DNA of 64,000 bases from Corynebacterium halotolerans YIM 70093 = DSM 44683 (GCF_000341345.1 NC_020302.1:166075-230074); one strand, 5' to 3'. Positions 17,338 to 26,630 are shown, counted from the stretch's first letter. Notes: generated from the letters alone by a model not told the origin. Made by a program: numbers and translations.

Positions 17338-18551
17338 TGCGCTACCGCGATGACATGACATTCCCGGCCCACGAGTACGAGCGGCGGCTGCGGGAGCTGC
17401 GCGGGCGGATGGCGGAGCGCAGGCTCGACGCCGTGGTCATCTCCGACCCGGAGAACCTCATGTACCTGACGGACTACCAGACCACCGGGTACAGCTTCTT
17501 CCAGGCCTTGGTGGTCCCGCTGGACGACGAACCCGTGATGGTCACCCGGGCGCTGGAGGAGTCCAACGTCATCCACCGCACCTGGGTCGAACGGTCCCGC
17601 CCGTACCCCGACAACGGCGACGCCATCCGCGAACTGGTGAAGGTGCTCAAGGACCTGGGTCTGGGCGGGGCCCGGGTCGGATTCGAGCGCAACAGCTACT
17701 ATTTCCCCGCCTACCAGCAGGACCGGCTGCACGACGCCTACGGCAACGGGCTCGTCGACTGCTTCGGAATCATCGAGGAGGGCCGCATCCGCAAGTCCGA
17801 TGTGGAGATCGAGGTGATGCGCCGGGCGGCGGCAGCGGCCGAGGCCGGGATGACCGCGGGCCTGGAGACGGCCGTGGCCGGCGCCACCGAGAACGACGTC
17901 GCCGCCGCGATCTCCGCCGCCATGTTCCGCGCCGGCGGCGAGTTCCCCTCGGTCATGCCCTATGTGGCCTCCGGCCCGCGCTCGATGATCGGGCACTGCA
18001 CCTGGGAGGGCCGCACCATCAGACCGGGGGAGCACGTCTTCCTTGAGGTCGGCGGCTGCTACCGCCGCTACCACACCGCGATGATGCGCACCGCGGTCAA
18101 TGGCCACCTGACCGACTCCATGTACCGGGCCCAGGAGACGATGAAGTACGCGCTCGCCGAACTGCGCCGCACGCTGCGACCGGGCATGACGGTCGGGGAG
18201 GTCGACGACCTGGCCCGCGGCATCATCGACGGCAACGACGTCGGCGCCCGCCTGGTGACCCGCGCGGGCTACTCGATCGGGATCGCCTTCCCGCCGAGCT
18301 GGGACGAGGGCTACATCCTCTCGCTGATGTCGGGAGATCCCACCCCGCTTGAGCCGGGCATGACCTTCCACATCCTGCCCTGGATGTGGGGGGTCGACGG
18401 GGACAAGACCGTCGGCATCTCCGACACCGTCCGCATCACCGATGACGGCTGCGAGTCCTTCTTCACCCTGGACGAGGACTTCGTCGTCCATGAGGATCCC
18501 GCCGGGAGAACCCCTGCCACCGACGCCACCCGAACCGCTGTGAGCGGCTGA
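17337..18551 (+). CDS. doeA: Ectoine hydrolase-type M24 family protein (DoeA/EutD)
   Basis: Member of the creatinase/M24 fold, 404 aa. The N-terminal creatinase_N domain covers about 10-150 (SDPENLMYLTDYQTTGYSFF) and the catalytic 'pita-bread' domain about 160-390. The aspartates that bind metal in aminopeptidases are replaced (EVGGCYRRYHTAMMR), as in metal-free creatinase and ectoine hydrolase. DoeA opens the ectoine ring to give N-acetyl-diaminobutyrate. ATG at 17337 overlaps the doeD stop. Placement between a DoeD-type aminotransferase and an aldehyde dehydrogenase supports the ectoine role over proline peptidase, though creatinase-like substrates are not excluded. Confidence 0.78.
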   Translation: MRYRDDMTFPAHEYERRLRELRGRMAERRLDAVVISDPENLMYLTDYQTTGYSFFQALVVPLDDEPVMVTRALEESNVIHRTWVERSRPYPDNGDAIRELVKVLKDLGLGGARVGFERNSYYFPAYQQDRLHDAYGNGLVDCFGIIEEGRIRKSDVEIEVMRRAAAAAEAGMTAGLETAVAGATENDVAAAISAAMFRAGGEFPSVMPYVASGPRSMIGHCTWEGRTIRPGEHVFLEVGGCYRRYHTAMMRTAVNGHLTDSMYRAQETMKYALAELRRTLRPGMTVGEVDDLARGIIDGNDVGARLVTRAGYSIGIAFPPSWDEGYILSLMSGDPTPLEPGMTFHILPWMWGVDGDKTVGISDTVRITDDGCESFFTLDEDFVVHEDPAGRTPATDATRTAVSG

Positions 18552-18564
18552 GAGGAGCACAGCC

Positions 18565-19941
18565 ATGACCATGCTGAAAGCCATCGACCCCACCACCGGC
18601 CGGGTGGCGCGCGAGATGCCCGCCGCAACATCAGACGAGATCACCGCGATTCTCGACCGGGCCCGGAACGCCTTCGAAACCTGGCGCACCACGGGCTTCG
18701 GCGAACGCGCGGAGGTGCTGCGGGCCGTGGCCGCCCACCTGCGCGAGCACACCGATGAACTCGCGCCGCTGATGACCGAGGAGATGGGCAAACCCATCAG
18801 CGAGGCCCGCGGCGAGGTGGGCAAGGCCGCGTGGGCCGCCGAGCACTACGCCGACCACGCCGAGGCGTACCTGGCCGACGAACACATCGCCTCCGACGCC
18901 ACCTCGTCCTATGTGCAGTACCTGCCGCTGGGGCCGGTCCTGGGGATCCTGCCGTGGAACGCCCCGTTCTGGCTCGCGTTCCGCTTCTGCGCCCCGGCCC
19001 TGATGGCCGGCAACACCTGCGTGATGAAGCACGATCCGCACGTGCCCGGCTGCGCGGCGGCGATCGAGGAGGCGTTCCGGGCCGTCGGCGCACCCGAGGG
19101 CATCTTCCAGACCCTGCCGGCCGCCACCGAGGACGTGGAGCAGGTGATCCGCGACCCGAGGATCCGCGCGGTCTCCTTCACCGGCTCCGACCGGGCCGGA
19201 TCGAAGGTGGCCGCGGCCGCGGCGAGCGAGATCAAGCCCGCGGTCCTCGAGCTCGGCGGCTCCGACCCCTGCATCGTGCTGGCCGACGCCGACCTGGAGA
19301 AGGCCGCGGAGGTCACGGCACTGTCGCGGATCATCAACGCCGGGCAGTCCTGCATCGCCGCCAAACGGGTGGTCGTGGAACGCAGCGTGCACGACGAGTT
19401 CGTGGACCTGCTGGCCGGACACCTGCGCGACCTCACGGTCGGCGACCCCCGCGAGGAATCCACCCAGGTCGGCCCAATCGCCCGGGAGGAGCTGCGCGAG
19501 AACCTCCACCGCCAGGTCACCTCGAGCATCGAGGCCGGCGCCACCTGTGTGCTGGGAGGCGAGCTGCCGGACGGCGACGGCTACTTCTACCCCGTCACCC
19601 TGCTCACCGATGTCGAGCCCGGGATGACCACCTGTACGGAGGAAACCTTCGGGCCGGTCGCCGTGGTGGTCGCCGCCGACGACGCCGAGGACGCGCTGGA
19701 GATCGCCAACGACACCCCGTACGGGCTGGGGGCGAGCGTATGGACCTCCACTGAGCGCGGTGAGGCCATGGCCCGGCGCATCGAGGCCGGCCAGGTCTCG
19801 ATCAACGGGATCGTCAAGACCGATCCCCGGCTGCCCTCGGGCGGCGTCAAGCGCTCCGGCTACGGTCGGGAACTGGGGCCGCACGGCATCCGCGAGTTCG
19901 TCAACGCCCAGCAGGTCTGGGTCGGCCCCGTGCGGTCCTGA
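18565..19941 (+). CDS. doeC: Aldehyde dehydrogenase, probable DoeC (aspartate-semialdehyde to aspartate)
   Basis: NAD(P)-dependent aldehyde dehydrogenase of 458 aa. GILPWNAPFWLAFR starts the cofactor domain, SFTGSDRAG follows, LELGGSDPCIVL carries the general-base glutamate and NAGQSCIAAKR the catalytic cysteine. ETFGPVAVV is the C-terminal signature. It resembles succinate-semialdehyde dehydrogenases. Start ATG at 18565 has GAGAGGAG upstream, 13 bp after doeA. In context it would oxidise the aspartate-semialdehyde formed by DoeD. Family call is firm; substrate is inferred from the operon. Confidence 0.82.
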   Translation: MTMLKAIDPTTGRVAREMPAATSDEITAILDRARNAFETWRTTGFGERAEVLRAVAAHLREHTDELAPLMTEEMGKPISEARGEVGKAAWAAEHYADHAEAYLADEHIASDATSSYVQYLPLGPVLGILPWNAPFWLAFRFCAPALMAGNTCVMKHDPHVPGCAAAIEEAFRAVGAPEGIFQTLPAATEDVEQVIRDPRIRAVSFTGSDRAGSKVAAAAASEIKPAVLELGGSDPCIVLADADLEKAAEVTALSRIINAGQSCIAAKRVVVERSVHDEFVDLLAGHLRDLTVGDPREESTQVGPIAREELRENLHRQVTSSIEAGATCVLGGELPDGDGYFYPVTLLTDVEPGMTTCTEETFGPVAVVVAADDAEDALEIANDTPYGLGASVWTSTERGEAMARRIEAGQVSINGIVKTDPRLPSGGVKRSGYGRELGPHGIREFVNAQQVWVGPVRS

Positions 19942-19964
19942 AGGCCGCGGCCGCCGGGTCGCAA

Positions 19965-20001
19965 CCCCGGGGGCGGTGCCCTGGGCACCTCCACCCCGGG
20001 G
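19965..20001. terminator. GC-rich hairpin between convergent aldehyde dehydrogenase genes
   Basis: GGTGCCC (19975-19981) and GGGCACC (19983-19989) form an inner stem, and CCCCGGGG at 19965-19972 and 19994-20001 can extend it. It lies 24 bp after doeC and 9 bp from the end of the convergent gene. No T-run is present, so efficiency is uncertain. Confidence 0.45.
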
Positions 20002-20009
20002 TCACGGGC

Positions 20010-21488
20010 CTAGAGCTGCGTGACTCCGATGGTGTGGTCGGTGGTGAACTCCTCGATGGCCCATTCGCCGTTGAAGCGGCCGAGACCGGAGTTGCGCTCA
20101 CCGCCGAAGGCGACGTGGGCCTCGTCCTGGACGGTCATCTCATTGATGAAGGTCATGCCGGCCTGGACCTGCTGCGCGAACTGCAGCCCGCGGCCGAGAT
20201 CCTGGGTGAACACCGAGCTGCTGAGGCCGAACTCGTGGTCGTTGGCCAGTGCGAGGGCATGCTCCTCGTCCTCGGCGCGCAGGACGGCGACCAGGGGGCC
20301 GAAGATCTCCTCCCGGGCGATCTCCATGTCGGGGGTGACGTCGGCGAAGACGTGGGGCGGGACCACGCGGCCCTCGATCTCGCCGTCGAGGACGACGCGC
20401 GCCCCGGCCTCCCGGGCCCAGTTGATCTTGTCCTTCAGTCCGTCGAGCTGGGAGTCATTGACCACCGGGCCGACCAGGGTGCCCTCCTGCGCGGGGTCGC
20501 CGTAGGAGACGTTCTTCGCCGCCTCCGCGAAGCGGTCGACGAACTCGTCGTAGACGGGGGCCTGGACGATGATGCGGTTGACCGCCATGCAGATCTGGCC
20601 GGAGTGGAGGAAGGTGCCGGTGACGGCCTGCTCCACGGCGGCGTCGAGGTCGGCGTCGTCAAGCACCACCAGCGGGGCATTGCCGCCGAGCTCGAGGGCC
20701 ACCTTCTTCAGGTGATCGCCGCCGGTGGCGAGGGAACCGACGTGCTTGCCCACCGGGGTGGAGCCGGTGAAGGAGATCAGCCGCGGGACCGGGTGGGCGA
20801 CGAAGTCATCGCCGATCTCCGAACCGGCGCCGACGACGACGGACAGCACTCCGGCGGGCAGGCCGGCCTCCTCGAAGATCCGGGCGAGCAGCAGGCCACC
20901 GGTGACCGGGGTGTCGCTGGCGGGCTTGATCACCACGGCGTTGCCCAGCGCCAGGGCGGGGGCGACGGAGCGCTGGGACAGGTGCAGCGGGAAGTTCCAC
21001 GGGCTGATCACCCCGACCACTCCGACCGGCTTCTTGTAGACGCGCATCTCGCGGTTGGGGGTGTTGGAGTCGAAGAGTCGGCCGTGGACCCGGGAGGGGA
21101 AGGAGGCTGCCTCGCGGGTGATGCCGAGCGCGAGGGAGACCTCGATATTGGCCTTCAGGACGGTGGAACCGCCCTCCCTGACCAGCCAGTCGACGATCTC
21201 GCCGCGGCGTTCCTGCAGGATTTCCGCGGCCCGGCGCAGCACGCCCGCGCGCTTGTTCGGGGCAGTGGCGGCCCATTCTCGCTGGGCCTGCTCGGCCGTC
21301 CGGTACGCCTCGTCCAGGTCCTCCTTCGAGGCCTGCCGGATCGTGGCGACCGTGGTGTCGTCAAACGGATTCGTGTCGGTCAGGACGCGCTCGGAACGGC
21401 CCTCCCGCCACTGTCCGGCGATGAACTGGCGGTCGACCGGCTGGTCGGCGAAGCTGGCGGTGGTCTCGGAGGTGGCGGTGGTGGTCAT
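20010..21488 (-). CDS. Aldehyde dehydrogenase, vanillin/benzaldehyde dehydrogenase-like
   Basis: 492-aa NAD(P)-dependent aldehyde dehydrogenase. [49 protein letters not shown] (Glu base), [12 protein letters not shown] (catalytic Cys) and [15 protein letters not shown] are all present. [15 protein letters not shown] resembles aromatic-aldehyde enzymes (Vdh/XylC type). ATG at 21488 has a poor ribosome site but matches the family length. It is convergent with doeC and divergent from EamA, so it is probably a single transcript. An aliphatic or aromatic aldehyde is likely; the true substrate is unknown. Confidence 0.85.
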   Translation of the reverse strand: MTTTATSETTASFADQPVDRQFIAGQWREGRSERVLTDTNPFDDTTVATIRQASKEDLDEAYRTAEQAQREWAATAPNKRAGVLRRAAEILQERRGEIVDWLVREGGSTVLKANIEVSLALGITREAASFPSRVHGRLFDSNTPNREMRVYKKPVGVVGVISPWNFPLHLSQRSVAPALALGNAVVIKPASDTPVTGGLLLARIFEEAGLPAGVLSVVVGAGSEIGDDFVAHPVPRLISFTGSTPVGKHVGSLATGGDHLKKVALELGGNAPLVVLDDADLDAAVEQAVTGTFLHSGQICMAVNRIIVQAPVYDEFVDRFAEAAKNVSYGDPAQEGTLVGPVVNDSQLDGLKDKINWAREAGARVVLDGEIEGRVVPPHVFADVTPDMEIAREEIFGPLVAVLRAEDEEHALALANDHEFGLSSSVFTQDLGRGLQFAQQVQAGMTFINEMTVQDEAHVAFGGERNSGLGRFNGEWAIEEFTTDHTIGVTQL

Positions 21489-21653
21489 GGGGGAACTCCT
21501 GACTGATCGCTGTGGTGGTGTGGGGCCGCGACGGTCCGGCCGCGGGTCTCGCACGGAGATCTGCGCCCCAGGGTAAGCCAGGTCGCCGGGTTGTCGGGCG
21601 GCCTTGACGAAAACCCCGGCCCGGCCTCCCGGTGGCGGCTACGGTGAGGTGTC

Positions 21654-22580
21654 ATGAACCTGCTCATCACGGCGATCACTCCGTTGATCTGGGGCACCAC
21701 CTACTACGTGACCACCGAGTTCCTCCCCGCCGACCGCCCGTTGCTCGCCGGTTTCCTCCGCGCCTTCCCGGCCGGGCTGATCCTGCTCGCCTGGTTCCGG
21801 GTACTGCCGACCGGGCAGTGGTGGTGGAAGTCGATAGTGCTGGGAGTGCTGAATATCGGCGCGTTCTTCGCCTTCCTGTTCTGGGCGGCGTTCCTGCTGC
21901 CCGGCGGGGTGGCGGCGGTGATCACCAACACGGCTCCGCTGTGGGTGATCGCGTTGTCGCCGGCGCTGCTGGGGACGCAGGTCCGTGGGCTCCAGCTCAT
22001 CGCGGCGGCGGTCGCGATCGCCGGTGTCGCGGCCCTGGTCATCGGCCCCGGCGTGCAGCTGAATGTGCAGGGTATCGCCGTGGGGTTGGCCGGCGCGCTG
22101 TGCATGGCGCTGGGTGTGGTGCTGACCAAGCGTTTCGGCCGCCCCGAGGGGGTACCGGGGCTCGCGGTCACCGGTTGGCAGCTGATGTTCGGCGGGCTGT
22201 TCCTGCTGCCGTTCCTCCTGTTCATCGAGGGGCTGCCCGGACAGCTGAGCACCACGAACCTGCTGGGTTTCGTCTACATGTTCACCCTCAACGGGGCGGT
22301 GGCCTACGGGCTCTGGTTCCGCGGGATCTCGCTTCTCGACGCCGTGAGCGTCGCCATGCTGGGCATCCTCAGCCCTGTCACCGCGACGCTGATCGGGGTG
22401 TTCCTCAACGGTGAGGTGCTCTCCCCGTTGCAGTGGGCAGGGGGCGCCGCGGTGCTGGCGGCGCTGGTGCTGGCGAATCTGGCGGCGCTGCAGCCCAGAC
22501 GTGCCCGTTCCCGGGAGGTTCCACATATTCAACCTCCCGGGCAACCGCAACCGACGAGCGTGCCTCAGGAGCGGAGCTGA
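21654..22580 (+). CDS. EamA-family (DMT) exporter
   Basis: Inner-membrane transporter of 308 aa with two five-helix EamA repeats, the first opening NLLITAITPLIWGTTYYVTT and the second around GIAVGLAGALCMALG. Members export amino acids or purine analogues. ATG at 21654 lies 8 nt after TACGGT (21640-21645), consistent with a leaderless transcript. The C-terminal tail after about residue 280 is hydrophilic. An 11-bp inverted repeat (CCCGGGAGGTT, 22510-22541) sits inside its 3' end. The substrate is unknown. Confidence 0.88.
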   Translation: MNLLITAITPLIWGTTYYVTTEFLPADRPLLAGFLRAFPAGLILLAWFRVLPTGQWWWKSIVLGVLNIGAFFAFLFWAAFLLPGGVAAVITNTAPLWVIALSPALLGTQVRGLQLIAAAVAIAGVAALVIGPGVQLNVQGIAVGLAGALCMALGVVLTKRFGRPEGVPGLAVTGWQLMFGGLFLLPFLLFIEGLPGQLSTTNLLGFVYMFTLNGAVAYGLWFRGISLLDAVSVAMLGILSPVTATLIGVFLNGEVLSPLQWAGGAAVLAALVLANLAALQPRRARSREVPHIQPPGQPQPTSVPQERS

Positions 22581-22774
22581 GACCCGCTGAACCGCCGGGA
22601 CCCCCAACGGGCGGCCCGGATTTCTCCGCGGTGCCGGCCTGGACCGCAGGAACCTTCGGCTGCCACCTCGTGAGGACCGGACCCACCCCCGCCACCTCCG
22701 GGGCGGGGACACCACAGTCTGAAACGGGAGGAGGCCGGTTGTCGGGCACAGCACTCCGTGGTTGAATTGGACGA

Positions 22775-22780
22775 TATAAT
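22775..22780 (+). promoter_or_regulatory. Perfect TATAAT -10 ahead of the desaturase
   Basis: TATAAT at 22775-22780 is a consensus -10 hexamer; the -35 17 bp upstream is poor. AGGAG (22801-22805) follows, 5 nt before the GTG at 22811. An alternative GTG at 22781 directly after the -10 lacks a ribosome site and would overlap the -10 region. Confidence 0.6.
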
Positions 22781-22810
22781 GTGTCCCAGTTCACAGGGTT
22801 AGGAGTTCCG

Positions 22811-23854
22811 GTGCGCGCCAACCCCTACGTCGAATCCTTCCTCGAACTGTCCGCCAGAGTCCATGACGCCGGTCTGATGCGGCGCCGGTACGGCTTCTAC
22901 TGGACCAGGATTCTGTTCTGGACCCTGTCCACGGTGGCCATCCTGACCGCGGTGGCCCTGCTCGGGGACAGTTGGTGGCAGCTGATTCTCGCGGCGCTCC
23001 TGGGGGTGGTGATGTCCCAGCTCGGATTCCTCAGCCATGAGGCCGCCCACCAGGAGATCTTCCGCAGTCGTGGGTGGAACGAGTGGACCGCCCGCGTCCT
23101 GGGCGGGCTGTTCACGGGCCTGAGCTACGGCTGGTGGGTGGACAAGCACGGTCGCCACCACGCCCACCCCAATAAGGAACGCTCTGATCCCGACGTGACC
23201 TCGAAGGTGGTGGCGCTCACCCCCGAGAACGCGGACCGGCGCACCGGCCTGTGGGCGCGGCTCACCCGGTACCAGGGCTACTATTTCCTTCCCCTGCTGC
23301 TCTTCGAGGGATTCTCCCTGCACATCGCCTCCGCCAGGAATGTCCTCACGGCCAAGCAGATCAGGCACCGGTGGGTCGAGATCCTCTTCATCGGCATCAG
23401 GCTGATCGGCTACCCCGTGTTCCTGTTCCTCGTCCTGCCCTTCGGGCTGGCGCTGGCATTCATCGTGGTCCAGGTGATCGTGTTCGGATTCCTGCTCGGA
23501 GGGGCGTTCGCCACCAACCACATCGGGATGCCGACCGTCCCCCACGACGCGAAGATCGACTTCCTGCGCCGCCAGGTGCGCATGTCCCGCAATATCCGCG
23601 GCGGCCGACTGGTGCACTTTCTCATGGGCGGACTCCAGTACCAGGTCGAACACCACCTGTTCCCCAAAACACCCCGCCCGAATCTCCCGGCGCTCCAGCA
23701 ACTCGTCCGCGAGCACTGCGCCCGCCACGACATCCACTACACCGAGACAACCCTGCGCGGGGCCTACGGCACCATCATCGCCTACCTCAACCAGGTCGGG
23801 CTGCGGAACCGGAACCTGTACACCTGCCCGCTGGTCCGCCGGTACCGGGGCTGA
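22811..23854 (+). CDS. Membrane fatty acid desaturase
   Basis: Di-iron acyl desaturase of 347 aa. The three histidine clusters are visible: HEAAHQ (about residue 77), HGRHHAHP (about 113) and QVEHHLFP (about 290), between four or more transmembrane helices. It introduces a cis double bond into an acyl-CoA or lipid acyl chain in the membrane. The start is GTG 22811 with AGGAG 5 nt upstream. A ferredoxin gene follows 47 bp later and may supply its electrons. The double-bond position cannot be predicted from sequence. No obvious defects. Confidence 0.9.
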   Translation: MRANPYVESFLELSARVHDAGLMRRRYGFYWTRILFWTLSTVAILTAVALLGDSWWQLILAALLGVVMSQLGFLSHEAAHQEIFRSRGWNEWTARVLGGLFTGLSYGWWVDKHGRHHAHPNKERSDPDVTSKVVALTPENADRRTGLWARLTRYQGYYFLPLLLFEGFSLHIASARNVLTAKQIRHRWVEILFIGIRLIGYPVFLFLVLPFGLALAFIVVQVIVFGFLLGGAFATNHIGMPTVPHDAKIDFLRRQVRMSRNIRGGRLVHFLMGGLQYQVEHHLFPKTPRPNLPALQQLVREHCARHDIHYTETTLRGAYGTIIAYLNQVGLRNRNLYTCPLVRRYRG

Positions 23855-23901
23855 GCCCGGGCAACCGCATCCCATGGTCACGGGCCGGAAAGGAAAGGGA
23901 C

Positions 23902-24132
23902 GTGAAGGTCACCGTCAACTACGACACCTGCATCGCCTCCGGCAACTGCGGGTACATCGCGCCGAATGTCTTCCGGAATCTGGATGAACACGGCGGCTTC
24001 GTCAGCCTGATCAACGAACATCCCCCGGAGTCGGAATGGCCCGGTGCCCGGCGGGCGGAACGGCTCTGCCCCTCGGCGACCATCCGCACGGAAGGCGAGG
24101 TGGGACCGGATGACACTGCTGATCCGGGTTAG
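23902..24132 (+). CDS. Single-cluster ferredoxin
   Basis: 76-aa ferredoxin with CIASGNC near residue 11-17 and CP at about 56-57. The C-x5-C...CP pattern is that of single-cluster P450-type ferredoxins, usually [3Fe-4S]. GTG at 23902 follows GGAAAGGAAAGGG. It sits directly after the desaturase on the same strand. In this setting it is a candidate electron donor to the desaturase rather than to a P450, none of which lies in the window. The pairing is an inference from position. Confidence 0.85.
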   Translation: MKVTVNYDTCIASGNCGYIAPNVFRNLDEHGGFVSLINEHPPESEWPGARRAERLCPSATIRTEGEVGPDDTADPG

Positions 24133-24135
24133 GGC

Positions 24136-24154
24136 CCGGTGGGGAGTCCACCGG
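24136..24154 (+). terminator. Hairpin after the ferredoxin
   Basis: CCGGTGG (24136-24142) and CCACCGG (24148-24154) form a perfect 7-bp stem with a 5-nt loop, beginning 3 bp past the ferredoxin stop. No T-run follows, so this is a candidate only. Confidence 0.35.
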
Positions 24155-24242
24155 AACCACCGGCGGGTGTGCTGCCGGGAAAGCTTCTGACAATCACCCG
24201 TGCCATCCCGGCGGGTGCCACCCTTCTCCAGGAGAGACCGCG

Positions 24243-25511
24243 ATGACCCCTCCGAACGGTCCCCAGCAGGATTCCCCCTCCGCCGGGAAGGAGACCGTTC
24301 CGGTCGCCGCGCCCTGGTCCGACACGCTGGGGCAGACGGCCTCCCGTTGCGCCCAGATCCTGCTCGTCGCCGCCGTGTTCGTCGGCGTGGTGTGGCTCCT
24401 GCTGCGCGTCTCGGTGGTGGTGATCGCCGCGCTCGTGGCACTGATTCTCGCGTCCGCGGTCTACCCGCTGGTGAAGTGGCTGACGCGCAAGGGCTGGTCC
24501 AGCCTCCTGGCCACCGGGGCGGCGTTCGTGGGCATCCTCGCTCTGCTGAGTGGGGTGGTCACCGGAATCGTCTTCGCCGTGCGGAGCGAATGGGACGAGT
24601 TGTCCGCCTCCGCCGTGGAGGGCTGGCAGGAGTTGCAGCGCTTCCTCATGGCCGGCCCGCTGCCCGTCGACACCGCGGCCGTCGACGCCGCGCTCCAACG
24701 GGCCACCGGGCTCGTCACCAGCGGCACCTTCGTGGACAGTGCCCTGACCGGGATCACCGCGGCCACGGAATTCGTCACCGGCGCGGTGCTCATGATCGTC
24801 ATCCTGTTCTTCTTCCTGAAGGACGGGCCGAAGATGTGGAACTTCACGCTGCGCTGGTTCCGTGGTGAGACCCGCGCCCGGCTCGCGGAATCCGGGGATC
24901 GCACCATCCAGATCCTCGGCGGCTACGTGCGCGGCACCGCCATCATCGCCGCGGTCGACGCCGTGTTCATCGGCATCCCGCTGGCCCTGCTCGGGGTGCC
25001 GCTGGCCCTGCCCCTGGCCGTCATCGTGTTCGTCGGCGGCTTCCTGCCAATCGTCGGGGCCACCATCGCGGGTGTGCTGGCCGCCCTGGTGGCGCTGGTG
25101 ACCAACGGGCTCGTGGTCGCGCTGATCGTCGTCGCCATCGTCATCGCGGTCAACCAGATCGAGGGCGACCTGCTCCAGCCGGTCGTGATGGGACGGACGC
25201 TGAGCCTGCACGCGGTCGTCGTGCTGCTGGCGCTGTCGGTCGGCACAATCGTCGGCGGCATCTTCGGCGCCATCCTCGCGGTACCGCTGACCGCGGTGGC
25301 GTGGGCGGTGATCCAGGTGTGGACCGACGCCTACCAGATCGGCGACGACCCCGTCCTGGGGGAGGATCCCCTCGACCCCAAGGACCGGGTGGAATCGAAG
25401 GCGAGCATGGCCGAACGGTGGAAGTACCAGCAGATGCGCTACCAGCGGCGTTTCAACCGGAAACGCCAGCCGGCGCGGAAGGACGCGGCCGGCAGGGGGG
25501 GAAGAGGCTGA
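24243..25511 (+). CDS. AI-2E family transporter
   Basis: 422-aa membrane protein of the AI-2E/PerM family, with 7-8 hydrophobic segments. Conserved blocks are FFFLKDGPKMW, GGYVRGTAIIAAVDAVFIGI, GGFLPIVGATIAGVLAAL and NQIEGDLLQPVVMGRTLSLH. The N-terminal 30 residues are hydrophilic and the C-terminal 60 are basic and cytoplasmic. AGGAG precedes ATG 24243. Family members export diverse small molecules or Na+/H+; AI-2 transport should not be assumed. Confidence 0.9.
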   Translation: MTPPNGPQQDSPSAGKETVPVAAPWSDTLGQTASRCAQILLVAAVFVGVVWLLLRVSVVVIAALVALILASAVYPLVKWLTRKGWSSLLATGAAFVGILALLSGVVTGIVFAVRSEWDELSASAVEGWQELQRFLMAGPLPVDTAAVDAALQRATGLVTSGTFVDSALTGITAATEFVTGAVLMIVILFFFLKDGPKMWNFTLRWFRGETRARLAESGDRTIQILGGYVRGTAIIAAVDAVFIGIPLALLGVPLALPLAVIVFVGGFLPIVGATIAGVLAALVALVTNGLVVALIVVAIVIAVNQIEGDLLQPVVMGRTLSLHAVVVLLALSVGTIVGGIFGAILAVPLTAVAWAVIQVWTDAYQIGDDPVLGEDPLDPKDRVESKASMAERWKYQQMRYQRRFNRKRQPARKDAAGRGGRG

Positions 25512-25716
25512 CGGGCGGAGGAAGGGGCTGCACCGGCGGGAGTGAGTGTTCGGTCGGTTCCTGGGGGTCGGTTCGTGGAATAGGAACTGGTGGGAACAAC
25601 GGCCTGGGCGGGAACCGGCGGTCCACTTGCCGAATCCAATTGATGAGCGCCGCCGAGGGGGTGGGTCTCGCGCGGCACCAAAATTCAATACCTGTTGACC
25701 TGAACCATCGCTGGGG

Positions 25717-25947
25717 TTGACTGATTTCTCGACCAGGCGGAGAGAAATCCTGAGACGCCTCAAACGTCATGCGAGAAGTGACGATCCGGGGACTGTCCTC
25801 AAGGAGGGTTCCGATCACCCGCGGTTGTGGCTGGGGGAGCGGTACACCACCATTCCCCGTCACGCGGAGATCGACAATATTGTCGCTGAAGCGATCTACA
25901 AGCAATCGGGGATGAAAAGGCGGCCTGCACGATCCGTGCGCACCTGA
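25717..25947 (+). CDS. hicA: HicA-type mRNA interferase toxin
   Basis: 76 aa, TTG start, with a dsRBD-like HicA fold: REILRRLKRHARS, LKEGSDHPRLWLG with the catalytic-position histidine, and YTTIPRHAEIDN. HicA cleaves mRNA and is held in check by HicB. The C-terminal 11 residues (KRRPARSVRT) look non-homologous; the original stop was probably near codon 66. No ribosome site is obvious at TTG, so expression is unsure. The following antitoxin is broken by frameshifts, which makes survival of an active toxin unlikely unless it is weak or silent. The 205 bp upstream carry no other gene. Confidence 0.7.
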   Translation: MTDFSTRRREILRRLKRHARSDDPGTVLKEGSDHPRLWLGERYTTIPRHAEIDNIVAEAIYKQSGMKRRPARSVRT

Positions 25948-26264
25948 AGGATGGCGGGCGGTCACCGTCGACGAGGTAGCGGGATTGATCCCCCAGGCTC
26001 GGCGGCTCGACCAGATTCCCGCCATGGTTCACGACGCCCCGGCCCTGTTTCCCGAGCTGGAAACCGACCCCGGGAACGGCCGCGGACGCGCGTGAGCTCA
26101 GCAGGAAGTCGAAGCAACTTCCGGAGAAGGCGTCGGAGGCGATGCGCCACGCTGCCCATGACTTCTCCGACAGTGGTCTCACTGGTCTCACCTACCGCGG
26201 CATCGGTGAGATCCTCGACGTCAGCTTTCAACGGGCGCAGAAGCTGGCGACGGCGGGCTCATAG
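25911..26264 (+). pseudogene. Frameshifted HicB-type antitoxin
   Basis: Recognisable HicB-like pieces are spread over two or more frames. A short first piece (ACTIRAHLKDGG, from about 25923) runs into AVTVDEVAGLIPQARRLDQI (frame from 25952, stop 26093-26095), then LSRKSKQLPEKASEAMRH and TYRGIGEILDVSFQRAQKLA in another frame (26097-26264). At least two frameshifts separate them and no good start codon remains. The order N-domain then DNA-binding C-domain matches an actinobacterial HicB, so this is a decayed antitoxin of the hicA upstream. Confidence 0.65.
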
Positions 26265-26297
26265 GCTGACGCCACTTCGCCTCGCGGTGTCCGCCGA

Positions 26298-26630
26298 CTA
26301 TCCCCAGAAGATGGGGTCGGCCCTGCTGTCCAGGAAGTCGAGGATCTCCTGCACGTGCGGGGTGGCGGGGAAGTCCCGGTAGAGGTGGAACTTCAGGTTC
26401 CGGTCCCGCCAGTACAGGGTCCAGTCACCGGTGGTGCCCGTGTAGCGCAGGCGGGCGACCGGCGTGCCCGTCCACTCGTTCTCATCGTGGAAGGAGGGGT
26501 GTGACTCCACGATGGTGATGCGGTGGCCGTCGACCTCCGCCTCCACGCGCACCTGGTCGCGCACGTGTTCCGGTACCTGATTCTCGGCCCAACGGACGAC
26601 GCGGGCACGGTCCAGTTCGGGAATCGCCAT
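26298..26630 (-). CDS. DUF3024-like protein
   Basis: 110 aa. MAIPELDRARVVRWAENQVP begins a compact domain with several tryptophans and histidines (TLYWRDRNLKFHLY). This resembles the DUF3024 family, of unknown function. ATG 26630 lies 6 nt after TACGAT on the minus strand (26637-26642), a leaderless layout. No membrane segment or signal is present. Assignment to the DUF is moderate. Confidence 0.75.
   Translation of the reverse strand: MAIPELDRARVVRWAENQVPEHVRDQVRVEAEVDGHRITIVESHPSFHDENEWTGTPVARLRYTGTTGDWTLYWRDRNLKFHLYRDFPATPHVQEILDFLDSRADPIFWG

Noticed and set aside
22510..22541. 11-bp inverted repeat (CCCGGGAGGTT) as terminator
   Set aside because: It lies inside the 3' coding end of the EamA gene and lacks a T-run, so no separate feature is claimed.
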